A stretch of 64,000 nt of DNA from Veillonellales bacterium (GCA_944390485.1 CALXPQ010000002.1:62001-126000); one strand, 5' to 3'; positions 21,324 through 31,097 are shown, numbered from the stretch's first letter. Numbers and translations: made by a program. The notes: generated by a model from the sequence alone, not told the origin.

Positions 21324-22072
21324 TTACCATACGGACCCCAGAAGAAATAGAGAAAATCGCGCTCGCGTCGAAACTGACAGCCGACACGCTCTCGCTTCTC
21401 GAGAAGACTGTCAGACCGGGCATCTCGACACTCGAACTGGACCGTATTGCGGAAGAGTACATCAGGAGCAACGGCGGTATCCCCAGCTGCAAGGGCTATG
21501 AGGGATACCCCGCCTCTCTCTGTACCTCTGTGAACGATATGGTCGTCCACGGCATTCCCTCGGCAAAAAAAATTCTTCGCAAGGGAGATATCATTTCCAT
21601 CGATCTTGTGGTAGAATTGAATGGTTACATGGGTGATTCCTGCATTACCATTCCTGTCGGTCATACGAATAAGAAGAATCTTCAGCTTATCGAGGTGACT
21701 GAACAGGCTCTTTTTGCCGGTATAAAACAGGCTGTGCCTGGGAACCATGTAGGCGATATCGGGTACGCAGTGGAGAAGACCGTCAAACCCTACGGGTACG
21801 GCGTGCTGCGGGAATATGTAGGACATGGGATTGGCACCGATATGCATGAAGATCCGGAAGTGCCGAACTACGGTACGCCGGGACACGGACCCCGCCTGGA
21901 AGAAGGCATGGTGATCTGCATCGAACCGATGATTACGATGGGAAGCCCTGATATCCTGACTCTTCGGGACGGATGGGGCGTTGTCACAGCGGACGGCAAG
22001 CCGGCTGCGCACATCGAACATACCGTAGCCATCACGAAAGACGGCCCGAGAATCCTGACACTCCGGTCCTGA
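21320..22072 (+). CDS. map: Methionine aminopeptidase type I
   Basis: 250 residues, single catalytic domain. The pita-bread metal ligands are visible in order: D (I-S-I-D-L), D (M-G-D-S), H (G-H-G-I-G), E (I-E-P-M) and E (H-I-E-H-T). It removes the initiator methionine from nascent proteins. Coupled to adk by a four-base overlap. Confidence 0.97.
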   Translation: MITIRTPEEIEKIALASKLTADTLSLLEKTVRPGISTLELDRIAEEYIRSNGGIPSCKGYEGYPASLCTSVNDMVVHGIPSAKKILRKGDIISIDLVVELNGYMGDSCITIPVGHTNKKNLQLIEVTEQALFAGIKQAVPGNHVGDIGYAVEKTVKPYGYGVLREYVGHGIGTDMHEDPEVPNYGTPGHGPRLEEGMVICIEPMITMGSPDILTLRDGWGVVTADGKPAAHIEHTVAITKDGPRILTLRS

Positions 22073-22110
22073 TTCTGTCATAACGAAACCACAAGCTGAA
22101 GGAGGCTCCC

Positions 22111-22329
22111 ATGAGCAAAGACGACGTCATTGAAGTGGAAGGCAAGGTAGTGGAAAAACTGCCGAACGCCATGTTCCGCGTCAAACTGGAAAACGGACAC
22201 ATCGTCCTGGCACATATTTCCGGGAAAATGCGTATGAATTTCATCCGTATCCTGCCTGGAGACCGGGTCACACTGGAACTGACAGCCTACGACCTCGATC
22301 ATGGCAGAATCACCTATCGTTTCAAATAA
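22111..22329 (+). CDS. infA: Translation initiation factor IF-1
   Basis: 72 residues, an OB-fold S1 domain with the signature [19 protein letters not shown]. It occupies the 30S A site during initiation. AAGGAGG precedes the ATG. Confidence 0.97.
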   Translation: MSKDDVIEVEGKVVEKLPNAMFRVKLENGHIVLAHISGKMRMNFIRILPGDRVTLELTAYDLDHGRITYRFK

Positions 22330-22345
22330 GTAAGGAGGAACCAAG

Positions 22346-22459
22346 ATGAAGGTCAGACCGTCTGTCAAAAAGATGTGCGACAAATGCAAGATCATTAAGC
22401 GCAAAGGCCGTGTAATGGTCATTTGTGAAAATCCGAAACATAAACAGAGACAAGGTTAA
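22346..22459 (+). CDS. rpmJ: 50S ribosomal protein L36
   Basis: 37 residues, begins M-K-V-R-P-S-V-K and ends K-H-K-Q-R-Q-G. It carries the zinc ligands of the C+ form (C-D-K-C, then a cysteine and a histidine). AAGGAGG precedes ATG 22346. It lies between infA and rpsM as in most bacteria. Confidence 0.96.
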   Translation: MKVRPSVKKMCDKCKIIKRKGRVMVICENPKHKQRQG

Positions 22460-22480
22460 TTAAAAGGAGGTTCAGAGTAG

Positions 22481-22858
22481 ATGGCACGTATAGCTGGTGT
22501 AGACTTACCCCGTGATAAGCGCGTTGAGATCGGCTTGACTTATATTTATGGAATTGGCCTCACTCTTTCCAAGAAAATTCTCGAAACCACCGGAATCAAT
22601 CCGGACGTCAGAGTCAGGGATCTGACGGAAGAAGACGTTGCAAAGATCCGCAATGCACTGGAAGATTACAAAGTCGAAGGTGATCTTCGCAGAGAAGAAT
22701 CCCTCAACATTAAGAGACTGGTAGAAATCGGCTCCTACAGAGGCCGCCGTCATCGCGCAGGCCTGCCGGTACGCGGCCAGCGCACGAAGACCAACGCGCG
22801 CACCCGCAAGGGCCCGAAGAAAACCATCGCAGGCAAGAAGACTGCGACCAAGAAATAA
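22481..22858 (+). CDS. rpsM: 30S ribosomal protein S13
   Basis: 125 residues, begins [11 protein letters not shown]. It contains the C-terminal [11 protein letters not shown] and a lysine-rich tail that reaches the P-site tRNA. AAAGGAGG lies upstream. Confidence 0.97.
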   Translation: MARIAGVDLPRDKRVEIGLTYIYGIGLTLSKKILETTGINPDVRVRDLTEEDVAKIRNALEDYKVEGDLRREESLNIKRLVEIGSYRGRRHRAGLPVRGQRTKTNARTRKGPKKTIAGKKTATKK

Positions 22859-22876
22859 TGTTGAAGGAGGGATAAC

Positions 22877-23266
22877 ATGGCTACAGTAAGAGCAAAAACC
22901 AAGAGAAAAGAAAAGAAACATGTAGAAACCGGCGCCGCTCATATTCGTTCCACATTCAACAATACGATCGTGACGATCACGGATACCAACGGGAATACGA
23001 TTTCCTGGGCATCCGCAGGCGGACTGGGATTTAAGGGCTCCCGCAAGAGCACCCCGTTTGCCGCTCAGATGGCTGCTGAACAGGCTGCCAAAGCGGCGAT
23101 CGACCAGGGAATGCGTTCTGCCGACGTATTCGTCAAAGGTCCGGGCGCAGGCCGGGAAGCCGCTATCCGTGCATTGCAGGCAGCTGGCATCGAAGTCAGC
23201 TCCATCAAAGACGTCACCCCGATTCCGCACAATGGCTGCCGTCCTCCGAAACGCAGAAGAGTATAA
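22877..23266 (+). CDS. rpsK: 30S ribosomal protein S11
   Basis: 129 residues with the conserved H-I-R-S-T-F-N-N-T and the C-terminal [14 protein letters not shown] platform protein near the mRNA exit. It is followed directly by rpoA; rpsD, often placed here in Firmicutes, is absent. Confidence 0.97.
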   Translation: MATVRAKTKRKEKKHVETGAAHIRSTFNNTIVTITDTNGNTISWASAGGLGFKGSRKSTPFAAQMAAEQAAKAAIDQGMRSADVFVKGPGAGREAAIRALQAAGIEVSSIKDVTPIPHNGCRPPKRRRV

Positions 23267-23318
23267 TTGATTCTTTTGCATGATTTTGGCGCAATCAGCG
23301 CGAAAGGAGGAAATCCGG

Positions 23319-24308
23319 ATGATCGAAAACAGAAGCTTCACGATTAAGACAGTGACACTGGATGAAAATGATCGTCACGGCAGATTTGAGTGCGAGCCGC
23401 TCGAAAGAGGCTACGGCATCACCCTCGGCAACAGCCTGAGACGCGTGCTGCTCTCCTCCCTTGACGGCGTAGCCATTACGTCCATCAAGATCGACGGCGT
23501 GCTCCACGAATTCTCTACCATCCCCGGAGTCAGAGAAGATGTGACCGACATCATCCTGAATCTGAAAAAGATCCGTTTCATCGCTCATGCGGAAGCAGAA
23601 TTCCCGATCACGGTGCGCGCGGATATCACCGAGCAGGGAGCCTTCTGTGCAGGGGATCTGAAGCTGCCGTCTGAAATTGACGTGCTGAACAAGGATCTGG
23701 TGCTCTGCAACCTGGACAGCGGTGCGCATCTCGGCATGGAGATCACCATCGACCAGGGCCATGGGTACGTGCCCTTTACGAAGAATAAAAAGGACGACGA
23801 CGTCATCGGCGTCATTCCGATTGATTCCATTTATTCTCCTGTGATCAAATGCAACTACGAAGTCACTGATACGCGTGTCGGCAATGAAATGAATTACGAC
23901 AAGCTCACCATTGATCTGGAGACCGATGGCTCCATCAGTGCGCCGGATGCGATTGCAAAAGCAGCAGCGATCCTCATCGGATGCTTTGAGAACTTCCGTC
24001 AGCTTGCGTCTTCGCCGATTCCTGTCAGTCAGCCGGAAGAACCGGCCGCTGAGGAAACCGCCGTCAAATGGGACGGAGCAGACCCGATCGATCTGAGCCA
24101 GGTGCCGATCGACGAACTGGATCTGTCGGTCCGCGCATACAACTGCCTGAAAAGAGCGGAAATCAATATGATTGCCCAGCTCACGGACAAAACGGAAGAT
24201 GAATTGACACGTGTACGCAATCTCGGGAAAAAATCCGTCGATGAAATCAAGATCAAACTGGAACAGTACAAAGGTCTTGGCCTTCATCTGAAGGAACCCA
24301 GAGATTGA
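23319..24308 (+). CDS. rpoA: DNA-directed RNA polymerase subunit alpha
   Basis: 329 residues from ATG 23319, which follows AAAGGAGG by 9 bases; an in-frame ATG at 23280 would add 13 unrelated residues. The N-terminal domain contains the assembly motif L-G-N-S-L-R-R-V-L-L-S-S-L. The C-terminal helix-hairpin-helix domain (L-D-L-S-V-R-A-Y-N-C-L-K-R-A) contacts UP elements and activators. Confidence 0.97.
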   Translation: MIENRSFTIKTVTLDENDRHGRFECEPLERGYGITLGNSLRRVLLSSLDGVAITSIKIDGVLHEFSTIPGVREDVTDIILNLKKIRFIAHAEAEFPITVRADITEQGAFCAGDLKLPSEIDVLNKDLVLCNLDSGAHLGMEITIDQGHGYVPFTKNKKDDDVIGVIPIDSIYSPVIKCNYEVTDTRVGNEMNYDKLTIDLETDGSISAPDAIAKAAAILIGCFENFRQLASSPIPVSQPEEPAAEETAVKWDGADPIDLSQVPIDELDLSVRAYNCLKRAEINMIAQLTDKTEDELTRVRNLGKKSVDEIKIKLEQYKGLGLHLKEPRD

Positions 24309-24329
24309 CAGGATATGAGGAGGAAACAC

Positions 24330-24668
24330 ATGGTTCACAGCAAATTGAGAAGAGTCAGCGGCGCCCGCAAAGCTCTGCTTCGCAGCCTGACTACTGAACT
24401 CTTTAGACATGGCCGCATCGAAACCACCGAAACGAAGGCAAAAGAGCTGGCCCGTTCCGCAGCAAAGATGATTACCCTCGCAAAGCGCGGCGATCTGCAC
24501 GCACGCCGTCAGGTCCTCGCTTTCGTGATGGATGAAACCGTGACGAAGAAGCTCTTCGACGAAATCGCGAAGAACTACGAAGCTCGCAACGGCGGCTACA
24601 CCCGCATCATGAAGCTCGAACCCCGCAAGGGCGACGCGGCACTGCGCGTCATCATCGAGCTGGTCTGA
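24330..24668 (+). CDS. rplQ: 50S ribosomal protein L17
   Basis: 112 residues starting at ATG 24330, the second of two in-frame ATGs; GAGGAGG lies between them at the correct distance. Begins M-V-H-S-K-L-R-R. Last gene of the ribosomal block, followed by a strong terminator. Confidence 0.96.
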   Translation: MVHSKLRRVSGARKALLRSLTTELFRHGRIETTETKAKELARSAAKMITLAKRGDLHARRQVLAFVMDETVTKKLFDEIAKNYEARNGGYTRIMKLEPRKGDAALRVIIELV

Positions 24669-24685
24669 TGTGACCTGCCTGAAAG

Positions 24686-24716
24686 ACCTTTCCGGATGTT
24701 CCGGGAAGGTTTTTTT
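24686..24716 (+). terminator. Terminator of the ribosomal block
   Basis: Ten-base stem ACCTTTCCGG (24686-24695) with CCGGGAAGGT (24701-24710), a 5-base loop and a run of T. Classic Rho-independent terminator directly behind rplQ. Confidence 0.9.
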
Positions 24717-25059
24717 GTGTCCGTTTTCCGATTCGCGGGCGCGAGTCGTGGACCGTCGGAGAGTGGGAGAAACCATCCGGTTGGGACGTGTCCAATACGG
24801 CTATGGCCCGCGCTGCGGCGGAGTGCGCCGGATGCGGCGTCATCCGCATCGACTGTCGGGAAGGCAGCCTTTCGGGGCTGTTTTTTTAGATGTGCGGCTT
24901 CGGCCGGCGGCGCAGACGATTCCTTTAAGAAAGATTTATGGGGATTTGACGGGGCGGCCGGCGAAATGGCGGGGAAATCAGGGTATAATAAAAGCAAATA
25001 CCCTGCGGGGGAGAGGGCGCGGCCCTTTCCCTGCGGCAGGCCGTACAGGCGGTGATCGT
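24717..25059. other. Intergenic region before RND pump 1, no gene
   Basis: No supported coding sequence. It holds a second terminator-like hairpin (24865-24887) about 150 bases after the first. A TATAAT at 24984-24989 could be the -10 box for the pump operon, but no good -35 lies at the right distance. Confidence 0.5.
24865..24887 (+). terminator. Second terminator-like hairpin
   Basis: CAGCC paired with GGCTG around a short loop, followed by seven T. It is either a backup terminator for the ribosomal block or the end of a short transcript lying between the two hairpins. Confidence 0.55.
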
Positions 25060-26298
25060 ATGCATAGAGAATGGCTTCAGAGCCGGCGATTCAAATATAT
25101 CCTTTGGTCCGTGATTCTGCTCGTGCTCATGGGCGGCGTGTACTGGTACACCCATTCGTCCACGAAGAGCGCGAAGACCGCGGCGGTTCGTCCTGCGGTG
25201 CAGGTGGAGACGCTCGCCCGGCAGGACATGATGAAGCGCGTGGTCCTTTCCGGTTCGACCGTGCCGAAGGCGGAAGTGGACATCTCCCCGAAGTACGTCG
25301 GGCGCATCGCCCGCGTGGCGGTGGATCTGGGCGACCGGGTGAAGGCCGGGGACGTGCTCATCCAGCAGGACGTGCGCGACCTCGATATTTCCATCCTGCA
25401 GAACGGCGCGAGCAGCGACCAGGCGGCGGCGGAAGCGGTGGAGAGCCGCTCCCAGTACGGCGCGGACACCATGAAGGCCCAGAGCGACTATGACAATGCG
25501 CTCGCCACGTACCAGCGCTACCAGTCCCTGTACGAGCAGGACGCGGTGGCCCTGCAGGAGCGGGACGACAAGTATCGCGCCATGATGGAGGCGAAGTCCG
25601 TGCTGGACAGCCTCCGGAACCAGCAGATGGGCGACCTGCCCGCCGTGGTGGCGGCGAAGGAAGCGGCGTCCCTTCAGGCGCAGTACACCGTGGACGCGCT
25701 CCGGCAGCAGCGCGACGACATGACCATCACCGCGCCGCGGGACGGCATCATCGGCTACCGGCAGGCGGAAGAAGGAGAGTGGGCCTCCGCGGGGCAGAAG
25801 CTCCTCACCGTGGTGGACAACAGTCTTCTCTACGTGGACTGCGACGTGTCCGAGCAGGATATCGGCATCCTGCGGCTGGGCATGACGCTCCCCGTGTCCA
25901 TCGACTCCCTCGGCGAGACCTGCGAAGGGCGCATCACCTACATCAGCCCCTCCATGGACGCGTCCACCCATTCCTACCGGGTGCGCCTCACGCTGGACAG
26001 CCGGGGCGGGCGCATCCTGGGCGGCATGTTCGCCCGGACGGAAGTGACCGCCGTGCAGCGGGAAGACACGCTCTTCGTGCCGAAAGAAGCGGTGGGCGAC
26101 GATAACGGGAAGAAGTACGTCTTCCTCATCGACGACGAGGGGAAGGCGCGGAAAGCCTATGTCACGCTGGGGCTCATCAACGACAATTCCATGGAGATCC
26201 TGGACGGCGTGCGCGAAGGAGACCGGGTGGCGGTGACGAATATTTCCCGGCTCCGTGACGGCCTCGAAGCGGAGATCACCGCCGGAGGCGGCGCATGA
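25060..26298 (+). CDS. RND efflux membrane fusion protein (HlyD/AcrA type)
   Basis: 412 residues. ATG 25060 is followed by a short basic stretch and one hydrophobic anchor (Y-I-L-W-S-V-I-L-L-V-L-M-G-G-V-Y-W). It then has the lipoyl half-motifs (V-D-I-S-P-K-Y-V-G-R and I-T-A-P-R-D-G-I-I-G), a coiled-coil hairpin at about 110-200 and a beta-barrel. It would link the inner-membrane pump to an outer-membrane channel in the periplasm. No strong ribosome site precedes the start, so the start is less certain than the product. It overlaps the pump gene by four bases (ATGA). No TolC-like channel gene accompanies it. Confidence 0.88.
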   Translation: MHREWLQSRRFKYILWSVILLVLMGGVYWYTHSSTKSAKTAAVRPAVQVETLARQDMMKRVVLSGSTVPKAEVDISPKYVGRIARVAVDLGDRVKAGDVLIQQDVRDLDISILQNGASSDQAAAEAVESRSQYGADTMKAQSDYDNALATYQRYQSLYEQDAVALQERDDKYRAMMEAKSVLDSLRNQQMGDLPAVVAAKEAASLQAQYTVDALRQQRDDMTITAPRDGIIGYRQAEEGEWASAGQKLLTVVDNSLLYVDCDVSEQDIGILRLGMTLPVSIDSLGETCEGRITYISPSMDASTHSYRVRLTLDSRGGRILGGMFARTEVTAVQREDTLFVPKEAVGDDNGKKYVFLIDDEGKARKAYVTLGLINDNSMEILDGVREGDRVAVTNISRLRDGLEAEITAGGGA

Positions 26299-29200
26299 AG
26301 CAGTTCAACCTGACGCACTACTCCGTGACGCATCCCATCGGGATCTTCATGATCGTGCTCTTCTTCGTCGTGCTCGGCCTGTACAGCTACTGGCGCATCG
26401 GCGTGGAGCTCTACCCGAATATCAATACGCCCTACGTAGTGGTGAGCGTCAACTATGACGGCGCCGACGCGGAGTCGGTGGAGCAGCAGATCACGAAGCC
26501 CGTGGAAGACGCGCTCTCCGCCGTGTCCGACGTGAAGCACATCACGTCCCGCTCCACCACGGGCCGCTCCCGGGTGACGCTGGAGCTGAATTTCGACGCC
26601 GACGCGGACGCCGCGGCCATCGACGCCCTCCAGAAAGTGAACGCCATCCGCCGGAGCCTCCCGGACGACGCGGACGACCCGGTGGTGCAGAAGCGCGACA
26701 TGGACGCCGCGCCGATCATCGATCTGGCCATCATGTCCAACCATCCGCTGGACGAGATGTACTCCATGGCGGACAATACGTTCACGAACGAATTCACCAA
26801 AGCTTCCGGCGTGTCCGACGTGGAGCTCTCCGGCGGCCGCGACAAGGAAATCGCCGTGAAGGTGGACCGGGACAAACTGTCCTACTACGGCATCACCATG
26901 CGGGATATCATCGACACCCTGCGGGCGGAGAACCGCCTCGCCCCGGCAGGCTCCTCCTACACCGACCGGCGGCAGACCCAGATCCGGCTGGACGCGCAGT
27001 ATGAGGACGTGGACGACATCAAGAAGATCCACCTTACCACGCCCTCCGGCGCGGAGATCCCCATCACCGCCGTGGGCGACGTGGTGCGGCAGGACGCGAA
27101 AGTCTCCCGCTACGCCCGCATTAACGGGCAGGACGCCATCGGCATCTCCATCTACAAGAACAGCGAAGCGAACCTCGTCTCCACCGCGGACAATGTCATG
27201 GAAATCCTCGAAACCATGAAGCAGGAGTACCCGGACTACCAGTTCGTCGTGGTGAGCGACTCCGCGGACTACGTGCGCACCGCCCTCCACAGCACCCTCG
27301 GCACCCTCATCGAAGGGCTTTTCACCACCGGCATGGTGCTTTTCCTCTTCCTGCGGGGCTGGCGCTCCACAGCGGCCGTCATCGTCGCCATCCCGACCTC
27401 TCTCATCTCCACCTTCTTCGCCATGTACATCTCGGGCTTCACCTTCAACATGATGTCCCTCATGGGCATGACCCTGTGCATCGGCATCCTCGTGGACGAC
27501 TCCATCGTCGTCATCGAAAATATCCACCGGCACCTCTCGCAGGGCGAAGACCCGCAGGAAGCCGCCGTCCAGGGGCGCATGGAGATCGGCATGGCCGCCA
27601 TCGCCATCACCCTCTGCGACGTGGTGGTCTTCCTGCCCATCGCCTTCATGGACAGCATGACCGGCCAGTTTTTCAAACAGTTCGGCCTCACCATCGTTTT
27701 CGCGTCGCTCTTCTCCCTCTTCATTTCCTTCACCCTGACGCCCATGCTCGCGTCCCGCTTCTTCCGGGGCGGCCTCCACATCCCCGACCGGAAACTGTGG
27801 CGCACCATCGACCGGTGGGAGCGGAAAGCGCAGGATGAATACACCCTCGCCCTGCGGTGGAGCTTCCGCCACCAGAAGAAACTCTTCGCCGGCGTCACCG
27901 TCGCGCTCGCCGTCATGGTGGGGCTCGTGCCCCTCGGCCTCATCGGCACCGAATACATGCCGAAGACCGACGAGAGCGGCTTCAACGTGCAGATGCAGCT
28001 TCCCACCGATGCCTCCATCGAGCGCACCGACGCCGTGGCGCGGCAGCTCGAAGCCTACCTCGCCCAGGTCCCCGAAGTGGAGACCTACATGGCCATGGCC
28101 GGCGGCGGGAACGGCGTCAACTCCGGCCGCATCCGCGTCTCCCTCGTGGACCGGCAGGACCGGGACCGCTCCATCTGGGACATCACCAATGAAATGCGCG
28201 CCTGGGTCGCACAGAACGTGAAAGACGGGGACGTGCGCATCCGCGAAGACCAGGCCTCCGTCTCCGGCACCTCCGGCGGCGGGCTCGGCCTCGGCGGCGG
28301 CGCTTTCCGCCTTGAGCTGCGCGGCAACAACATGGAAGAACTCATCGCTGCCTCCATCGAAGTGCAGGACATGCTGAAAAACGGGGACTACGGCCTCACC
28401 GACATCAACAGCACCTATCAGGAAGGGCTGCCCGAGCTCTCTCTCATCCCCGACCGGGAAAAGCTGAAACACTACGGCGTCTCCGTGGGCGAGCTCTACG
28501 ATACCTTCTCCTCCGCCATCAGCGGCGCCGACGCGGGCGTCCTTCCGAACGACCCGCTGAACGACGGCAACGACACCGACATCAACGTCTATTTCCGGGA
28601 CGGCGAATCCTATAAGAAATCCGACATCGCCGCCATCCCGCTCCGGAGCGACGAAGGCACCGTGCACGTGTCCGACGTGGCGGAGATCCGGGACGACCTC
28701 GGCCCCATCACCATCAACCGCACGGACAAGCAGCGCACCATCACCATCGGCGGCAATCCTTCCGACCGGCCCCTGAACAACATCATCCAGGACGTCACCC
28801 GCGACCTCCAGGCCATGGACCTGCCGCCGTCCGTCACCTTCCGCTTCTCCGGACAGGCGGACAGCATGACCGAGACCTTCGTGGAACTCCTGTCGGCGCT
28901 CCTCATGGGCATGCTCCTCGTGTACATGATCCTCTCCGTCCTCTATGAATCGGCGAAGACCTCCTTCATCCGCATGTTCTCCCTGCCCTTCGGGCTCATC
29001 GGGTCGCTCCTCTTCCTCTTCCTCATGAACCAGACCATCAACCTCTACTCCATGATCGGCATCATCGTCATGGACGGCGTCGTCGCGAAGAACGGCACTC
29101 TTCTCCTCGACTACACCCTCACCCTCATGCACCAGCACGGCATGAGCGCGAAAGACGCCGTCATGGAAGCGGGCCGCGAGCGTCTCCGCCCGATCCTCAT

Positions 29201-29429
29201 GACCACCTTCACCATGATCGTGGGCATGCTCCCCACGGCGCTCGCCGTCACCGCCGGCTCCGAGACGCGGAGCTCCATGTCCTGGGTCATCATCGGCGGC
29301 CTCCTCACCTCCACCGTCTTCACCCTCCTCGTCATCCCCATCATCTTCCTCTTCTTTGAAAACTATCCCATGCGCACCTGGCCCGCCCGCCTCTGGCGCC
29401 TCCTCCGCCCGGCCGCGCAGAAAGGATAA
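26295..29429 (+). CDS. RND family multidrug efflux transporter (AcrB/MexB-like), pump 1
   Basis: 1044 residues, the normal size, with the RND plan of twelve membrane segments and two large periplasmic loops. Proton-relay residues are present: the aspartate pair at 401-402 (I-L-V-D-D-S-I) and lysine 932 (V-V-A-K-N-G), matching AcrB D407, D408 and K940. A glycine-rich stretch lies near residue 660. Together with the fusion protein upstream it should export drugs, bile acids or similar amphiphiles using the proton gradient. The specificity cannot be read from sequence. No regulator is adjacent. A strong terminator follows. Confidence 0.92.
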   Translation: MKQFNLTHYSVTHPIGIFMIVLFFVVLGLYSYWRIGVELYPNINTPYVVVSVNYDGADAESVEQQITKPVEDALSAVSDVKHITSRSTTGRSRVTLELNFDADADAAAIDALQKVNAIRRSLPDDADDPVVQKRDMDAAPIIDLAIMSNHPLDEMYSMADNTFTNEFTKASGVSDVELSGGRDKEIAVKVDRDKLSYYGITMRDIIDTLRAENRLAPAGSSYTDRRQTQIRLDAQYEDVDDIKKIHLTTPSGAEIPITAVGDVVRQDAKVSRYARINGQDAIGISIYKNSEANLVSTADNVMEILETMKQEYPDYQFVVVSDSADYVRTALHSTLGTLIEGLFTTGMVLFLFLRGWRSTAAVIVAIPTSLISTFFAMYISGFTFNMMSLMGMTLCIGILVDDSIVVIENIHRHLSQGEDPQEAAVQGRMEIGMAAIAITLCDVVVFLPIAFMDSMTGQFFKQFGLTIVFASLFSLFISFTLTPMLASRFFRGGLHIPDRKLWRTIDRWERKAQDEYTLALRWSFRHQKKLFAGVTVALAVMVGLVPLGLIGTEYMPKTDESGFNVQMQLPTDASIERTDAVARQLEAYLAQVPEVETYMAMAGGGNGVNSGRIRVSLVDRQDRDRSIWDITNEMRAWVAQNVKDGDVRIREDQASVSGTSGGGLGLGGGAFRLELRGNNMEELIAASIEVQDMLKNGDYGLTDINSTYQEGLPELSLIPDREKLKHYGVSVGELYDTFSSAISGADAGVLPNDPLNDGNDTDINVYFRDGESYKKSDIAAIPLRSDEGTVHVSDVAEIRDDLGPITINRTDKQRTITIGGNPSDRPLNNIIQDVTRDLQAMDLPPSVTFRFSGQADSMTETFVELLSALLMGMLLVYMILSVLYESAKTSFIRMFSLPFGLIGSLLFLFLMNQTINLYSMIGIIVMDGVVAKNGTLLLDYTLTLMHQHGMSAKDAVMEAGRERLRPILMTTFTMIVGMLPTALAVTAGSETRSSMSWVIIGGLLTSTVFTLLVIPIIFLFFENYPMRTWPARLWRLLRPAAQKG

Positions 29430-29441
29430 AAAGCCCCTCAC

Positions 29442-29480
29442 AAAAGCGCCTGTCCTGCGAACGCAGAGCCGGCGCTTTTT
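29442..29480 (+). terminator. Terminator after RND pump 1
   Basis: AAAAGCGCC (29442-29450) pairs with GGCGCTTTTT (29471-29480). An inner CTGCG/CGCAG hairpin occupies the loop. Confidence 0.85.
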
Positions 29481-29737
29481 GCATGCCCGGAAAAGAAAGA
29501 GAGAAATCCTGCATGAAATACGGAATATAAAGAAACTGTAAAATGTATAGAATTATAGTTGCGGGGGGGGTGCTAAAATGTGATACTGTATATATAACCG
29601 CAAAGAACCCCATCTGTGCGGCAGACGGACTCGAAGAAAAGAACGAGCAGGCAGAGGAAACAAGGCAACTCACGCTGGCGCGCCTTTTTGACGGCTCCTG
29701 AAAAAATGAACGGGGAACAAGAAAGGAGCGAAGAATT
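29481..29737. other. Upstream region of the OmpM gene
   Basis: Non-coding. It contains the candidate promoter with an octa-G tract (29559-29587) and then a leader of about 140 bases that ends in AAAGGAG. The long leader may carry further control, but no known element was recognised. Confidence 0.55.
29559..29587 (+). promoter_or_regulatory. Candidate OmpM promoter carrying an octa-G tract
   Basis: -35 TTGCGG at 29559-29564, 17-bp spacer, and an extended -10 (TG at 29579-29580, GATACT at 29582-29587). Eight consecutive G (29563-29570) overlap the -35 and run into the spacer, so slippage would alter promoter geometry. The -10 and -35 matches are moderate. Confidence 0.45.
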
Positions 29738-31045
29738 ATGAAAAAGATTCTCGCAATGGCAGCGGTAGCTGCTCTCGCTGCAGGCGCATCCGCCTACGCA
29801 GCCAATCCGTTTTCCGATGTGTCCACTTCCGACTGGGCGTATCAGGCAGTGTCCGATCTCTCTGATCAGGGTATCGTAGAAGGCTATCCGGACGGCACGT
29901 TCAAAGGCCAGACGAACATCACCCGTTACGAAATGGCACAGATCGTCGCCCGCCTGATGGCGAAAGAAGATCAGTACAACGCAGAACAGCGCGCAACGAT
30001 CGACAAACTGGCGGCGGAATACGCAGACGAACTGGACAGCCTCGGCGTACGCGTGTCCAACCTTGAAAAGAAGGTGGGCAACATCTCCTGGAGCGGTGAT
30101 GCCCGTATGCGTTACCAGAGCAAAGACAACAGCGCTGACGAAAGCTGGAACGGCCGTATCCGCATCAACATGAAGGGCCAGGTCAATGACAGCACCACCG
30201 TCAACGCCCGTCTCACCACTGGCAACGTCGATCTGGACGGCGAAGGCAGTAATGATGGCGATGTCAGTGCAGAAGTACTGAACGTAAACCATGACTTCGG
30301 CGCCTGGGACGTCACTCTCGGCCGCTATGGCATGACCCTTGGTAATCAGGGCGGCTGGCTCTACGGCGCATCCAATGGCTTTGACGGAGCGGAAGTGTCT
30401 GCTCAGTTCGGCAAAGTGAACCTCGCTGTAGGCTATGGCCAGTTCAATACGGCATTTGATTATTCCGATGAAACGGCTACTTATTTGGCGGCAGACGATA
30501 CTTTCTACGTAAAAGCCGATGCAGATCTCGGAGCATTTGATCTTTATGCCAACTATTTGGCTGTAAATCTGAAAGGTGAACTGACTCCTTATGCGGGGTT
30601 GGATGAAATGAACCTCTGGGGTGTGGGCCTCGTCGTTCCGATTCAGGACTTCCGTGTGTTCGGCGAATACTGGCAGAATACGGAAGATTATGAAGGCGCT
30701 GAAGACTCCTCTTGGAATGCAGGCATTGGCTACGGTGCGAAAGACCTGAAGAAGCCCGGCACCTGGCAGCTGGATGTCGCTTACAATGATGTAAGTGCCG
30801 CGACCTACTTCGGCGGTACCGGTCTGAATACCGATATTCTTGATACGCTGCTCACTGGCGACAAAGATCTTGGTACTGTTTCTCAGTATGAAGAAATTAA
30901 ATTCTGGAACGCTATTGCGGAAGTGACCCTCATGCAGAATATGTACCTCCATGCGGAATACGCTTTTGCGGCGGAAGCAGACGGCGAAACGGGCGAAGGC
31001 GATCCGGACGATACGTGGATGGTTTCCCTCAACTACGTATTCTAA
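29738..31045 (+). CDS. OmpM-like outer-membrane porin with S-layer homology domain
   Basis: 435 residues. A signal peptide (M-K-K-I-L then an alanine-rich core, cleavage after A-Y-A) is followed by one SLH domain at about 24-85 (F-S-D-V-S-T-S-D-W-A-Y and the T-R-Y-E-M-A motif). A short coiled coil (about 86-115) and a beta-barrel ending in aromatic phenylalanine follow. In Negativicutes such proteins anchor the outer membrane to polyamine-modified peptidoglycan through the SLH domain and form a general pore. Good ribosome site (AAAGGAG). Typically among the most abundant envelope proteins. Confidence 0.93.
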   Translation: MKKILAMAAVAALAAGASAYAANPFSDVSTSDWAYQAVSDLSDQGIVEGYPDGTFKGQTNITRYEMAQIVARLMAKEDQYNAEQRATIDKLAAEYADELDSLGVRVSNLEKKVGNISWSGDARMRYQSKDNSADESWNGRIRINMKGQVNDSTTVNARLTTGNVDLDGEGSNDGDVSAEVLNVNHDFGAWDVTLGRYGMTLGNQGGWLYGASNGFDGAEVSAQFGKVNLAVGYGQFNTAFDYSDETATYLAADDTFYVKADADLGAFDLYANYLAVNLKGELTPYAGLDEMNLWGVGLVVPIQDFRVFGEYWQNTEDYEGAEDSSWNAGIGYGAKDLKKPGTWQLDVAYNDVSAATYFGGTGLNTDILDTLLTGDKDLGTVSQYEEIKFWNAIAEVTLMQNMYLHAEYAFAAEADGETGEGDPDDTWMVSLNYVF

Positions 31046-31070
31046 TTCTGAAAAGAAACGGCGTACCACA

Positions 31071-31097
31071 AAAAGAGAATCCTTTGGGGTTCTCTTT
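31071..31097 (+). terminator. Terminator after the OmpM gene
   Basis: AAAGAGAATCC pairs with GGGTTCTCTTT (one G-T pair) around a short loop, followed by T. Confidence 0.85.

Noticed and set aside
24717-24887. Riboswitch upstream of RND pump 1
   Set aside because: No conserved core of a known riboswitch class was recognised, and the hairpin lies 170 bp before the gene.
26157-29441. A 1094-codon minus-strand frame over RND pump 1
   Set aside because: Shadow of the pump gene: histidine- and glycine-rich composition, no motifs, and no ribosome site.
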